64,000 bases of DNA from Kutzneria buriramensis. Its GTDB lineage: Bacteria > Actinomycetota > Actinomycetes > Mycobacteriales > Pseudonocardiaceae. Numbering within the stretch: position 1 is the first letter of the stretch; each line of letters starts with the position of its first letter. Made by a program: the position numbers and the translations under genes. The DNA lies in the NCBI RefSeq assembly GCF_003387475.1, contig NZ_QUNO01000008.1, forward strand, positions 403,007-467,006, given 5' to 3'. The notes under the pieces were generated by a model. That model saw nothing but the letters and a program-made list of their open reading frames with translations, was not told the DNA's origin and searched no databases. Of the stretch, positions 1 through 8,240 are shown piece after piece.

Positions 1-950
1 CGGCGGCCATCGAGGCCGGCGTCGTGCTGCCGATGCTGCGCTCCACCAACGAGTTCCTCGCCGAGGACACGGGCATCACCGACCTGCCGCTGATCGAGAT
101 CACCCGGATCGGCGACTCCGAGCCCGAACCGCTCGGCAACGGCGAGCTGCAGCAGATCGATCAGCCGTTGGCGGGGATCCGCGCGCTCGGCATGGGGCAC
201 GTGATCGCCGGCGCCGGGGCCGGCCGTGCGCTCGCGCTGCACGGGGCCGACGTGCTGAACCTGTGGCGGGTCAACGAGTTGGAGCACGACGTCACCTACA
301 TCACCGCGAACGTCGGCACGCGGTCGGCGACGATCGACCCCTACCAGGACCAGGCGCTGGTCGCGGGCCTCCTTCAAGACGCCGATGTGTTCTACGCCAA
401 CCGAAGGCCCGGCTACCTGGAGCAGATCGGCGTCTCCGCCGAGCAGGCGGCGCAGGCGCGGCCGGGCATCGTGCACGTGACGGCGTCCCTGAACGGGGAA
501 CGCGGCCCGTGGGCGGGCCGGGTCGGCTTCGACCAGACCGCCGGCAGCCTCGTCGGCATGATGAACCTGGAGGGCGACGGCACGAAGCCCGCGCTGCCGC
601 CGATCCTCGTCGTCAACGACTACATCGTGTCCTGGCTCATGGCCGCCGGCGCGGCCGAGGCCCTGGCCCGGCGGGCCGTGCAAGGCGGCAGCTACCGAGT
701 GCACGTGTCGCTGACGAGGGCGGCACTGTGGATCCTCAGCATGGGCGTGTTCGACAAGTCCTACGCGGCGGAAACGGCGGGAAGCGCCGAGCGGCACCGG
801 TATCTGGACCCGGAAACGTTCACTGTGGACACTCCGCTGGGCGAGTACCAGGGCGTGACCGAGCAGGTGCGGATGTCGCGGACGCCGGGCCGGTACGCGG
901 TGCCGCTGGTGCCGCGCGGCTCGTCGAAGCCGGTCTGGCTGAACAAATAG
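1..950 (+). CDS. CoA-transferase family III (CaiB/BaiF), 5'-truncated by the window edge
   Basis: The reading frame is open from base 3 with no stop before the window edge, so this is the C-terminal part (about 316 residues) of a longer gene. It resembles type III acyl-CoA transferases: the RALGMGHVIAGAGAGRALALHGADV stretch (split here at its hinge) matches the family's segment that positions the catalytic domain, and GFDQTAGSLVGMM with a following NDYIVSW segment are typical of the C-terminal half. The family moves CoA between a thioester donor and a carboxylate, in the cytoplasm. The start lies outside the window, and the catalytic Asp region cannot be assigned with confidence. The substrate is unknown, and no pathway partner is visible downstream. 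Confidence 0.8.
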   Translation, partial: AAIEAGVVLPMLRSTNEFLAEDTGITDLPLIEITRIGDSEPEPLGNGELQQIDQPLAGIRALGMGHVIAGAGAGRALALHGADVLNLWRVNELEHDVTYITANVGTRSATIDPYQDQALVAGLLQDADVFYANRRPGYLEQIGVSAEQAAQARPGIVHVTASLNGERGPWAGRVGFDQTAGSLVGMMNLEGDGTKPALPPILVVNDYIVSWLMAAGAAEALARRAVQGGSYRVHVSLTRAALWILSMGVFDKSYAAETAGSAERHRYLDPETFTVDTPLGEYQGVTEQVRMSRTPGRYAVPLVPRGSSKPVWLNK

Positions 951-976
951 GTTGCCGGGGGCCTTAGCCTCGGGAT

Positions 977-1675
977 GTGCCGGATGCTGCCGAGCTGTAC
1001 AACGCGATGAACCCGTGGACCGGGCGGTCGGACGACCGGTTCTACCTGGACCTGGTGCTGGCCGCGGACTCCGTGCTGGACGTGGGATGCGGGACGGGGA
1101 CCCTGCTGTCGCAGGCGCGGGCCAAGGGCCATCGCGGGCGGCTGGTCGGCGTCGACCCGGACCCGGACATGCTGGCGCAGGCCAAGGTCCACGACGGGAT
1201 CGAGTGGCTGCCGGGGGACATGTCCACGGTCTCGGAAACGGGCTTCGAGCTCGCGGTGATGACCGGCCACGCGTTCCAGTGCCTGCTCACCGACGAGGAC
1301 GTGCTGGCCACCCTGCGCGGGGTGCGCAGGGCCGCCGGCCGGTTCGTGTTCGAGACGCGAAACGCCCTGGTCAGGGAGTGGGAGCGGTGGCCGGACATGA
1401 GCTACGAATTCGAGTACGAGGGCCAGACCGCCAAGGTCTTCTACGAGGTGCGGCCGATCGTCGGCGACGTCGTCGACGTGGTGGAGAACATCGTCGCCGA
1501 CGACTGGCGGCGCGCCGACGCCGGTCAGCTGCGGTTTCTCGCCACCGAACGCCTGGACGAGCTGATCGCCGAGGCGGGGCTGGAGATCGAGGCCCGGTAC
1601 GGCGGCTGGCAGCGCCAGCCCTTCGCGCCGGACAGCCCCGAACTGATCTCGGTGCTCCGCCCCGTCACGATGTGA
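977..1675 (+). CDS. Class I SAM-dependent methyltransferase
   Basis: A 232-residue protein with a GTG start 26 nt after the preceding stop. Motif I (VLDVGCGTG, residues 33-41) and the acidic residue ending strand 2 (VGVDPDPDM, about 58-66) identify a Rossmann-fold SAM methyltransferase. The N-terminus reads AELYNAMNPW, like many small-molecule methyltransferases. The motif LPGDMST near 79 fits the adenine-contacting loop. The length is normal for a single-domain enzyme. The substrate cannot be told from sequence. It may be cotranscribed with the CoA-transferase, given the short gap, and it ends just before a strong bidirectional hairpin. Confidence 0.85.
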   Translation: MPDAAELYNAMNPWTGRSDDRFYLDLVLAADSVLDVGCGTGTLLSQARAKGHRGRLVGVDPDPDMLAQAKVHDGIEWLPGDMSTVSETGFELAVMTGHAFQCLLTDEDVLATLRGVRRAAGRFVFETRNALVREWERWPDMSYEFEYEGQTAKVFYEVRPIVGDVVDVVENIVADDWRRADAGQLRFLATERLDELIAEAGLEIEARYGGWQRQPFAPDSPELISVLRPVTM

Positions 1676-1729
1676 CTTCCGAACTCATGTGGCGGCCGGG
1701 ACGCGGCGTTCGCCCGCCTGCTGGGGGAC

Positions 1730-1782
1730 ACGGTCCGCGTCGGGTCGGGGCGCTGCTATGCCCCCGACCCGACGCGGACCGT
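1730..1782. terminator. Long perfect hairpin between convergent genes
   Basis: Arms 1730-1750 and 1762-1782 form a 21-bp perfect stem around an 11-nt loop. It sits between the convergent methyltransferase (stop at 1675) and the lysozyme-like gene (stop at 1799). There is no U-run, so it is the I-shaped hairpin common in actinomycetes, probably terminating from both sides. Confidence 0.75.
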
Positions 1783-1798
1783 CACCTGGTCGCTGTGA

Positions 1799-2317
1799 TC
1801 AGCCGCCGACCTGGCTGGCGGCCGTGCGCGCCCGGGACATGTACTGCTGGTACGCCCCGTTGATGTAGGTCGTCCACGGCGACCAGTCGCTGCCGTTGGA
1901 CGAGATCCGGGCCGCCGCCTGGGCGCAGGTGGCCGGGTTGAACGCCTGGGCGTCGGAGACCTCGCCGTGCCAGCGGGAGTTGATCTGCCACACGCCGCGG
2001 TCGTGGCTGCAATCGGTGTTGATCAGCACCGCCTTGGTCCAGCCCTGGCTCTCCGCCAGCGCCACGGCGATCGAGATGACCAGGCCGTTGCCGTGCAGGC
2101 CGGCGTTGCGCGCGTACTGCGCGATCTGCTTGTCGGACAGGTGGGTGCCGGCCAGGGTGCTCTTCTGCGTGCAGGTCGCGGACGGCCCGCTGAAGCCGAT
2201 TGGTGGGGCGGTGAGCGGCTCGGTGCCGGCGGAGGCGAGCGGGGCGGCCACCAGCACGCCGGCCAGCACGAGTCCGGAGATGCCGGCCGCGCGGCCGAGC
2301 TTCGAGAGGTTCGCCAT
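1799..2317 (-). CDS. Secreted lysozyme/transglycosylase-like protein
   Basis: 172 residues from an ATG at 2317 preceded by GAGGAA at good spacing; an upstream in-frame start lacks a ribosome site. Residues 1-30 form a Sec signal peptide ending in LASAG. The mature part has the SLT/lysozyme-like layout: AVALAESQGW supplies the likely catalytic Glu, followed by DRGVWQINSRWH and a C-terminal WSPWTTYINGAYQQY, all typical of actinobacterial transglycosylase-like lysozymes. It is expected to cut peptidoglycan or a related beta-glycan outside the cell. Two cysteines may form a disulfide. A perfect DasR-type box lies 105 bp upstream of the start, suggesting control by amino-sugar supply. Confidence 0.8.
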   Translation of the reverse strand: MANLSKLGRAAGISGLVLAGVLVAAPLASAGTEPLTAPPIGFSGPSATCTQKSTLAGTHLSDKQIAQYARNAGLHGNGLVISIAVALAESQGWTKAVLINTDCSHDRGVWQINSRWHGEVSDAQAFNPATCAQAAARISSNGSDWSPWTTYINGAYQQYMSRARTAASQVGG

Positions 2318-2421
2318 TGATTCCTCACAGTCATCGCAGGGGTAATGACGTGATTCGTGGCGGCGCCCGACCATGGTGACAGCTGATGATCGTCTCGCGA
2401 AGCGTTCACCCTTGACAGATT

Positions 2422-2433
2422 TGGTCTAGACCA
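2422..2433. promoter_or_regulatory. DasR-responsive element (dre), perfect core
   Basis: TGGTCTAGACCA is a perfect palindrome identical to the core of the dre consensus bound by the GntR-family regulator DasR in Streptomyces. It lies in the upstream region of the lysozyme-like gene and beyond the terminator of the TAP-type hydrolase gene. DasR itself is not in the window, so its presence in this genome is assumed. Confidence 0.7.
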
Positions 2434-2452
2434 GCGAGGGTGGCGCGGAAAA

Positions 2453-2484
2453 ACGCCGCCCCCACTCGAAAGTCGGGGCGGCGT
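2453..2484 (-). terminator. Rho-independent terminator of the TAP-type hydrolase gene
   Basis: The stem (ACGCCGCCCC with its partner GGGGCGGCGT, extended inward by three pairs after one mismatch, CGAA tetraloop) starts 14 nt past the stop codon. On the minus strand it is followed by five U residues, an unusually canonical terminator for this window. Confidence 0.85.
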
Positions 2485-2497
2485 CCGTAACTCCGGC

Positions 2498-3994
2498 TCA
2501 GCTCGCGGGTGGCGCCGGCGGCGCCGCGCACTCCGCGTCCGAACCGCCGGCGGTCTTCCGCGGCGGCAACGTTCCGGTGCCGAGGTAGTTGCCCAGCACG
2601 GTGTTCACACATGTGTCCGCGGTCGGTGTGACACCGTGCGTGATGCCGCCGTTCACGGTCAGCAGCGCCGAACGCGGGTAGCGCTGGCGAAGGGCCGCGC
2701 TACCGGACGGCGGGGCGACGCCGTCAAGGCTGTTCTGGAGCAACAAGACGCTGCCCACGGCGTAACCGAGCACCGGCACCGGGTTGCCCGCCTTGGCGTG
2801 CCAGACGCGGCACGGCGAGAGGAACCACATGTTGCCCCAGGCCATGTCCGGCGCCTGCGTGGCGCTGGCCGCCGCGTCGGACTTCCACTGCGCGAAGGAC
2901 GACGGCCACGGCGCGTCCGTGCAGAGCTCGGCCATCTGCGCCGCGTAGATGTTGTCGCTGCCGCCGCGCTGGTAGAACTGCTGGAACAGTCCGATCAGCG
3001 TCGAGGGATCGCCGGTGTGCACGTAGGCGGAGAGCAGCCCGCCGAGCGTCGGCCAGAACGCCTGGAAGTACGGCGCCAGCGTGAAGATGTCGGTGAACTC
3101 GTCCGGCCCGATCAGGCCGTCGGCCGGGGCCGCGGTGATTTTGGCCAGCTGGTCGTTCCAGACCTGCTGGATCGCCGCCCGGGTCGTGCCCAGGTGGAAG
3201 GCGGCGTCGTTGGCCGCCACCCAGTCGAACCAGAGCTGGAAGTTCCGCTCCAGGTTGGCGTTCTGGTCCAGCGACGCCGCCCGGTACCAGACCTCGTCCG
3301 GGTTGATCGGGCTGTCCAGCACCATCCGCCGCACGGCCAGCGGGTGCAGCGTGGCGTACACCTCGGCGACGTAGGTGCCGTACGACTGGGCGTACATGCC
3401 GACCTGGAGGCCGCCCAGCGCGAGCCGCACGTCGTCCAGGTCGGCGGCGACGTCGGTGGTCTTCATGTGCTGCAACAGATCCGGCTGCGCCTGCTGGCAG
3501 GCGTCCGCGTAGTTCTGGACCCGGTTCAGCCGGCCGACCTCGTTGGCCGGTGCGGTCGGCGCGTAGCCGGGCCGGTTGAACGCCTCGTAGCCCGGCACGC
3601 ACGACAGCGCCGGCACGCTCGGCGCCACGCCGCGGCGGGCGATGCCGATCCAGTCGTAGCTGCCGCCGCCGGGCACCTGCTGCCCCAGCAGCGAGGACTC
3701 GTAGCCGGCCCCGGACAGCGGGTCCGGCGCGGTCAGCATCATGCCCTGGTACGGGTCGGAAGCGTTGTGCGCCACCTTCGACAGCGCGAGGGTGACCTTC
3801 GCGCCGCCGGGATTCGCGTGGTCGAGCGGAACCTGGAGCGTGGCGCACTGCGCGCCGGCGTTGGCCAGCGTGGTGTCCGAACAGGCGCCCCACGCGAGGG
3901 CGTCATGGGGAACCGGCGTGGCGGCGGCGGTCGCACCGCCCATCGTGATCACGGCCGACGCGACGATCGCGGCGGCGGACAGCGCACGTCTCAA
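2498..3994 (-). CDS. Secreted alpha/beta hydrolase, TAP-like (tripeptidyl aminopeptidase family)
   Basis: 498 residues from a TTG start at 3994, chosen because it is preceded by GAGAGGGG and opens directly into a Sec signal peptide (about residues 1-25). The protein follows the SlpD/SlpE/TAP pattern: N-terminal LQVPLDHANPGG, nucleophile elbow YAQSYGTYVAE, and a C-terminal TAP-like domain with Asp in LLQNSLDGVAPP and His in GGITHGV. It probably removes short peptides from the N-termini of extracellular proteins. One oddity is that the usual DPRGVGxS oxyanion-side motif reads ARRGVAPS here. A strong terminator follows. Activity on peptides rather than esters is inferred from family. Confidence 0.85.
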   Translation of the reverse strand: MRRALSAAAIVASAVITMGGATAAATPVPHDALAWGACSDTTLANAGAQCATLQVPLDHANPGGAKVTLALSKVAHNASDPYQGMMLTAPDPLSGAGYESSLLGQQVPGGGSYDWIGIARRGVAPSVPALSCVPGYEAFNRPGYAPTAPANEVGRLNRVQNYADACQQAQPDLLQHMKTTDVAADLDDVRLALGGLQVGMYAQSYGTYVAEVYATLHPLAVRRMVLDSPINPDEVWYRAASLDQNANLERNFQLWFDWVAANDAAFHLGTTRAAIQQVWNDQLAKITAAPADGLIGPDEFTDIFTLAPYFQAFWPTLGGLLSAYVHTGDPSTLIGLFQQFYQRGGSDNIYAAQMAELCTDAPWPSSFAQWKSDAAASATQAPDMAWGNMWFLSPCRVWHAKAGNPVPVLGYAVGSVLLLQNSLDGVAPPSGSAALRQRYPRSALLTVNGGITHGVTPTADTCVNTVLGNYLGTGTLPPRKTAGGSDAECAAPPAPPAS

Positions 3995-4151
3995 CTCGAA
4001 TTGCCCCTCTCACGGTGGATTCTCGTTGATCACCGTAAGCAGCCGGGGCGGAATGTGAGCGTTATCAGGTCGGGTTCAGGACGCGTATCGTTCCCCAACG
4101 GTCAGCCGGGAATACCGGCGGCCGTGAACACGTGCCCGACCGTGCCGTCGA

Positions 4152-4177
4152 CTGCCGGCCGTGGCGGCGGCCGGCAG
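4152..4177 (-). terminator. Hairpin downstream of the small secreted protein gene
   Basis: Arms 4152-4161 and 4168-4177 (CTGCCGGCCG and its complement) form a 10-bp perfect stem with a 6-nt loop, six nucleotides past the stop codon. There is no U-run. Confidence 0.6.
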
Positions 4178-4182
4178 CGGCG

Positions 4183-4512
4183 TCACTTCGCTTCGATGCG
4201 GGCGCTGGCCTTGAGGTTGCCGGAACAGGTGGCGCTGTCGGTGCCGTCGCCTGTGTGGTAGTCGCGGGTGATCGTGTAGACGGTTCGCGGCCACTGGATG
4301 TTGCTGGTGTCCAGGCAGTCCACGACGAGCCGCCAGGTGTAGTGCGAGCCGCTGTAGCAGGTCACGGAGGCGCTGCTGCCGTTGCTGCCCAGGTTGCACG
4401 GCAGCGATGCGGCCTGCGCCGTCGCGCCGCCGACCGCGATCAGGCCGGCCGCCGACACGGCACAGGCGACGCTGGCCAACAGGGATCTGGCCACGAGGGT
4501 TCTGAAAGTCAT
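4183..4512 (-). CDS. Small secreted protein of unknown function
   Basis: 109 residues from the ATG at 4512. Residues 1-34 form a signal peptide (hydrophobic core LLASVACAVSAAGLIAVGG, cleavage after AQAA). The mature domain of about 75 residues has four cysteines and alternating polar/aromatic strands (SGSHYTWRLVVDC, WPRTVYTITRDY), suggesting a small disulfide-bonded beta fold. I do not recognise the family. A dre-like DasR box lies 31 bp upstream, so it may belong with the lysozyme-like gene and the GH92 mannosidase in an amino-sugar-responsive set. A longer upstream in-frame start would destroy the signal peptide and was not used. Confidence 0.7.
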   Translation of the reverse strand: MTFRTLVARSLLASVACAVSAAGLIAVGGATAQAASLPCNLGSNGSSASVTCYSGSHYTWRLVVDCLDTSNIQWPRTVYTITRDYHTGDGTDSATCSGNLKASARIEAK

Positions 4513-4542
4513 GGCGGCGATCTTGGCGCATCCGGTGCGGCA

Positions 4543-4554
4543 AGGTCTAGACCA
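4543..4554. promoter_or_regulatory. dre-like DasR box between divergent genes
   Basis: AGGTCTAGACCA matches the dre core at 11 of 12 positions. It is 31 bp upstream of the small secreted protein gene (minus) and 83 bp upstream of the sigma-factor gene (plus), so it could act on either promoter. Confidence 0.6.
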
Positions 4555-4636
4555 TTGGGACACTTTTCCGCTCCGCTGCAACCCGGCCGGCGGCCATGGG
4601 CGTGTTCACTGGCAGAGCCGACGACACGGAGGGGAA

Positions 4637-5146
4637 ATGGCCGATCGCGACATCGCGTTCGCGCAGTTCGTCACGGCCAAGGCCGACAGCCTGCAACGCA
4701 CCGCGTACCTGCTGTGCGGCGACTGGCACCGTGCCGAGGACCTGACGCAGGTGACGTTCACCAAGCTCTACCGGTCCTGGCCGCGGCTGACCGATCGGGA
4801 CGCGCTCGACGGCTACGCGCGCAAGGTGCTGGTCCGCGCGTTCCTGTCCGAGCGGCGACTGGGCTGGTTCCGACGCGAGCACGTGACGGCGGAACACGCC
4901 GAGTCGCCTGAACGGGGCTGGTCGCCGCCGGAGGACCGGATGGTGCTGCTGGCCGCGCTGGCCAAGGTGCCGCCGGGGCAACGGGCGGTGCTCGTGCTGC
5001 GCTACTGGGAGGACATGTCGATCGAGGACACGGCCCGGGCGCTGGAGTGCTCGGAGGGCACGGTCAAGAGCCAGGCCGCGCGCGGGCTGCAGGCCCTGCG
5101 CGCACTGCTGGGGGAAGCGCCGCTGAGCCGAAGGAGGGGAGCGTGA
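4637..5146 (+). CDS. SigE-family RNA polymerase sigma factor (ECF)
   Basis: 169 residues from an ATG preceded by GGAGGGG. Sigma region 2 spans about residues 8-75 (LLCGDWHRAEDLTQVTFTKLY) and region 4 about 100-155 (VLRYWEDMSIEDTARALECSEGTVKSQ, split at its turn). Length and motifs match the actinobacterial SigE subfamily of group-4 sigma factors, which typically pair with a downstream membrane protein. Its stop overlaps the GTG start of the next gene by 4 bp, so the two are translationally coupled. The target promoters are unknown. Confidence 0.88.
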   Translation: MADRDIAFAQFVTAKADSLQRTAYLLCGDWHRAEDLTQVTFTKLYRSWPRLTDRDALDGYARKVLVRAFLSERRLGWFRREHVTAEHAESPERGWSPPEDRMVLLAALAKVPPGQRAVLVLRYWEDMSIEDTARALECSEGTVKSQAARGLQALRALLGEAPLSRRRGA

Positions 5147-5949
5147 ACGAGCAGGAGCTGCGGGGTGCGCTGCGGGACGCGATGGCCGAGGTCGTGCCGC
5201 CGCGTCCGGTGACCGCGAACTCGGCGTTGACCAGGGCGCACCGGGCGCAACGCCGTCGCCGCGCGAACCTGGCCGGCATCGGCGTGGGTGCGGTGGTCGT
5301 CGCGCTGGTGGCGGGAGCGGTCACACTGAACTCGCACCCATGGGAGGGGACGGCCGAGCCGAGCCCGCCTTCGAACACTCACACCTCCGCGCCGCCGCTG
5401 ACCGGCGGGGAGTCCGACAACGCGCCGGTGGGCAGCCCGGAGTACGCCCGAGGCAAGAATCTGCTGGCCGCTGTCCCGGCTGCGCTGCCGTCGGGCCTAG
5501 TGCCGGCGAGCGGTCAGCAGTTGACGGGGGCCAAGTTCGACCCGCGCCGGCACGAGGAGATCCAGGCGGGGCCGTCCAAGCAGTGGATCTACCGGGCCCG
5601 TGAGCCGGTGGCGCGCCCGGGGCAGCCCGGCGTCGGCGAGGTGGACGTCCAGGTGTTCGGCCCGGGCAACGGGCTGCCGATTGACGTCTGTGCGGCCGCG
5701 CAGAACCTGACCCACGGCGCGGCCTGCACGCTCAAGCAGGTCGGCGGAAAGTCGGTCGCGCTTGTCTCGCATCCCGACGACACCCGCCTCGGCGCCGCCG
5801 CGGTGTACCGGTACGCCGACGGCACGGTGGTGGGTGTGGTGCACAGTTCGAGCGTCTACGGGGCCGGCCTGCCGGGGTTGGCGCAGCCGCCGCTGACCGA
5901 CGACCAGCTGGCGAACCTTGCGCTGTCGCCGGGTTTCAAGGTGGTCTGA
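5143..5949 (+). CDS. Membrane-anchored partner of the sigma factor (putative anti-sigma)
   Basis: 268 residues from a GTG at 5143 with AAGGAGGGG just upstream and a 4-bp overlap with the sigma gene. A cytoplasmic N-terminal segment of about 40 residues (ELRGALRDAMAEVVPPRP) is followed by one transmembrane helix (about 43-63), then a Pro/Ser/Thr-rich linker and an extracytoplasmic domain of about 150 residues. No zinc-binding HxxxCxxC anti-sigma motif is present, so the anti-sigma role rests on gene order and topology only. The outer domain is not a family I recognise. Confidence 0.7.
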   Translation: MNEQELRGALRDAMAEVVPPRPVTANSALTRAHRAQRRRRANLAGIGVGAVVVALVAGAVTLNSHPWEGTAEPSPPSNTHTSAPPLTGGESDNAPVGSPEYARGKNLLAAVPAALPSGLVPASGQQLTGAKFDPRRHEEIQAGPSKQWIYRAREPVARPGQPGVGEVDVQVFGPGNGLPIDVCAAAQNLTHGAACTLKQVGGKSVALVSHPDDTRLGAAAVYRYADGTVVGVVHSSSVYGAGLPGLAQPPLTDDQLANLALSPGFKVV

Positions 5950-6021
5950 CGATATTGACGGGCGTCGCCCGCCCCCGTGTGCCAACCTGATCAACGGCAC
6001 CGGACGAGAGGGGTGGGCGAC

Positions 6022-6570
6022 ATGGAGAAGATCCCGACGATCTTCGAGCGGGACGGCCGCTTCCACGTCGTCGACCGCCCGCGCGCCGACTGCGGGTGGG
6101 TGTTCGACGGCGTGGGCGCGGCGACGGAGAAGCTGGACGGCACCAACGTCCGGCTGACCGTGCGGTGCGGCACGCTCGTCCGGGTCGAGAAGCGACGCAA
6201 TCCCAGCCGGGAGCAGAAGCAGCGCGGCATCGTCGACGGCTGGTACGTCGACGCCGGCGCCGAGGACAAGTGGATCACGGCCGCGGCCGACGGCACCGAC
6301 GTGTCGGCGTGGCCGGACGGCGAGCACTCGTGCGAGGCGATCGGGCCGCGCGTGCAGGGCAATCCGCTCGGGCTGGCGGCGCATGTCTGCGTGCCGTTCA
6401 ACCTGAGCGTGCCGGTGTACGCCGACGTGCCACGGGACTTCGCCGGGCTGCGGGCGTTTCTGGCCACTGTGGACAGTGCGTACGCGCCGGGCCGTCCGCC
6501 CGAGGGCATCGTGTTCCACCACCCGGACGGCCGGCGGGCGAAGATCAAGCGCAAGGACTTCGGGCCATGA
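6022..6570 (+). CDS. Small RNA ligase-like protein (DUF5565 type)
   Basis: 182 residues from an ATG at 6022. The nucleotidyltransferase motif I is TEKLDGTNVR with Lys37 as the probable AMP-accepting residue, and the C-terminal EGIVFHHPDG and AKIKRKDFG correspond to motifs IV and V. The protein is a bare adenylation domain, smaller than T4 Rnl1 or Rnl2, and matches what I know of DUF5565 RNA ligases from phages and actinobacteria. It is the first gene of the RNA-repair cassette; its stop overlaps the next start (ATGA). The likely job is sealing or adenylating RNA ends. Whether it works alone or as a cofactor of the second ligase is unknown. Confidence 0.8.
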   Translation: MEKIPTIFERDGRFHVVDRPRADCGWVFDGVGAATEKLDGTNVRLTVRCGTLVRVEKRRNPSREQKQRGIVDGWYVDAGAEDKWITAAADGTDVSAWPDGEHSCEAIGPRVQGNPLGLAAHVCVPFNLSVPVYADVPRDFAGLRAFLATVDSAYAPGRPPEGIVFHHPDGRRAKIKRKDFGP

Positions 6571-8240
6571 GAGTCCACTATCCGCGCACGCCGCACCTGC
6601 CGTGGTCGCCGGGCGCGACGGCCGACGACGTCCGTACCACCGACCTGTCGGGGCTGGCGGGCCGCGAGGTCGTCGTGACGGAGAAGCTGGACGGCGAGAA
6701 CACCACGCTGTACCGCGACGGGTTGCACGCCCGGTCCCTGGACTCGGCGCACCACCCGTCGCGGGCGTGGGTGAAGTCGTTGCACGGCAACGTGTCAAGC
6801 GAGATCCCGGCCGGTTGGCGGGTGTGCGGCGAGAACATGTACGCCCGCCACTCGCTGGCCTACGACGACCTGGACAGCTGGTTCTACGCCTTCTCCGTGT
6901 GGGCGGAGGACCGCTGCCTGTCGTGGGACGCCACCGTGCGGTTCGCGTCGCGGCTGGGCATGCCGGTGCCGAAGGTCTTGTGGCGCGGGATTTTCGACGA
7001 ACGGGTGCTGCGGCGGATCAAGCTCGACCCGACCCGGCGGGAGGGTTACGTCGTTCGCGTCGCCGAGGGGTTCGCAGCGGCGGACTTCCGGCACAGTGTG
7101 GCGAAGTGGGTGCGCACCGGGCACGTGCAGACCGATCAGCACTGGATGCTCGGCCCGGTGACGGCCAACGGCCGCGGCCCCCAGGCGGCGCTGTGGGACG
7201 TGCGCGCCGGCATGGAGCCGGACGTGGCGGGTCTGCTTGCCGCAGTGGGGTTCCCGGAGGGCGGGGACCTCGGCGACATCGCCGGTCGGCTGGATTTGTT
7301 GGGGCGCAGGGGAGACGCCCGGCTGGCCGGCGTGCTGGCGATGCTGCTGCGCTGGCACCCGCGTCGCCGCGTTGCCGCGGACCTCGTTGCGCCGCTGGGC
7401 ATGCGGTTGACCCGGCAGGTCGCCGACCTCATCGGTCTGTACGGGCGGCTGCTGGCCCCGTTCCCGGACGACGAGCGCCGGACCGGGCTCACCCGGCTGG
7501 CGCTGGCGGCCGATCTCGGTGTATTGCACGCGGTCGCGGCGGCTGCTCAGCCCGGCAACCAGGAGGTCGACTGGTCGGCGCTGCATGCCGAGGAGGCCGG
7601 GCTGTTCGGCGAGCAGCCGTTCGATCCGCTGAAGTCGGCGCTGCGCATGCAGGGCCTCGACGAGAACGTGGCGGACAGGTGCTGGGCCGAGGCGCGGTGC
7701 CGGATCTCCACGGCGGCGGAGGCGATTCCGCTGACCTGGCGCTGGCGCTCCGGCGACTTTCCCCGCCTGATAGCCATGATCGGGCCGTCCGGCAGCGGCA
7801 AGAGCCACTTCGCGGACTCGCTCAAGGTGGACGAGGTCGTGTCGCTGGACGCCCTGCGCGAGGCGCGCGGCTCCCGCGAGGACCAGAGCGACAACAACGC
7901 CATCTTCCACATCGCCGCCCGACAGCTGGAGCGGGCGCTGACCGGCCGGCGCACGGTGGTGTGGGACGCGACGTCGTTGAACCGGCGGCAGCGAGGCATG
8001 ATCCAGTCGGTGGCGGCCAAACGGAACGCGTTGCACACCAACGCGGTGCTGCTGGTGCCGGAGGAGGAGTTGTTCCGGCGCAACGGGGCTCGCACGCACG
8101 CGGTTCCGCCGGAGGTGCTTTCCGCTCAGCTGGAACGGTTCTCGCCGCCGTACCCCGGCGAGGCGCACCGGACCTGGTACGTCGGCCCCTCCGGTAGGGT
8201 CGAAGATGTCGCCGGGGCAGTCGGCCGCGAGGAGGGATGA
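6567..8240 (+). CDS. RNA ligase-polynucleotide kinase fusion
   Basis: 557 residues; the ATG overlaps the preceding stop by 4 bp. Residues 1-200 are an RNA ligase adenylation domain: motif I TEKLDGEN with Lys40, a motif III-like CGENMYARHS (82-95), motif IV EGYVVR (159-164) and motif V around SVAKWVR (177-183). Residues 200-395 are mostly helical and unrecognised. Residues 398-557 form a P-loop kinase: GPSGSGKS at 406-413, a second acidic strand VVWDATSLNRRQR (464-476) and a lid-like Arg region. The kinase would add 5'-phosphates (and perhaps remove 3'-phosphates, though no HAD motif is visible) before sealing, as in T4 Pnkp/Rnl1 repair. The helical middle could bind RNA. Confidence 0.85.
   Translation: MRVHYPRTPHLPWSPGATADDVRTTDLSGLAGREVVVTEKLDGENTTLYRDGLHARSLDSAHHPSRAWVKSLHGNVSSEIPAGWRVCGENMYARHSLAYDDLDSWFYAFSVWAEDRCLSWDATVRFASRLGMPVPKVLWRGIFDERVLRRIKLDPTRREGYVVRVAEGFAAADFRHSVAKWVRTGHVQTDQHWMLGPVTANGRGPQAALWDVRAGMEPDVAGLLAAVGFPEGGDLGDIAGRLDLLGRRGDARLAGVLAMLLRWHPRRRVAADLVAPLGMRLTRQVADLIGLYGRLLAPFPDDERRTGLTRLALAADLGVLHAVAAAAQPGNQEVDWSALHAEEAGLFGEQPFDPLKSALRMQGLDENVADRCWAEARCRISTAAEAIPLTWRWRSGDFPRLIAMIGPSGSGKSHFADSLKVDEVVSLDALREARGSREDQSDNNAIFHIAARQLERALTGRRTVVWDATSLNRRQRGMIQSVAAKRNALHTNAVLLVPEEELFRRNGARTHAVPPEVLSAQLERFSPPYPGEAHRTWYVGPSGRVEDVAGAVGREEG

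Noticed and set aside
5955..5985. TTGACG upstream of the RNA-repair cassette as a promoter
   Set aside because: No convincing -10 at 16-19 bp spacing; the cassette probably has a promoter here, but I cannot place it.
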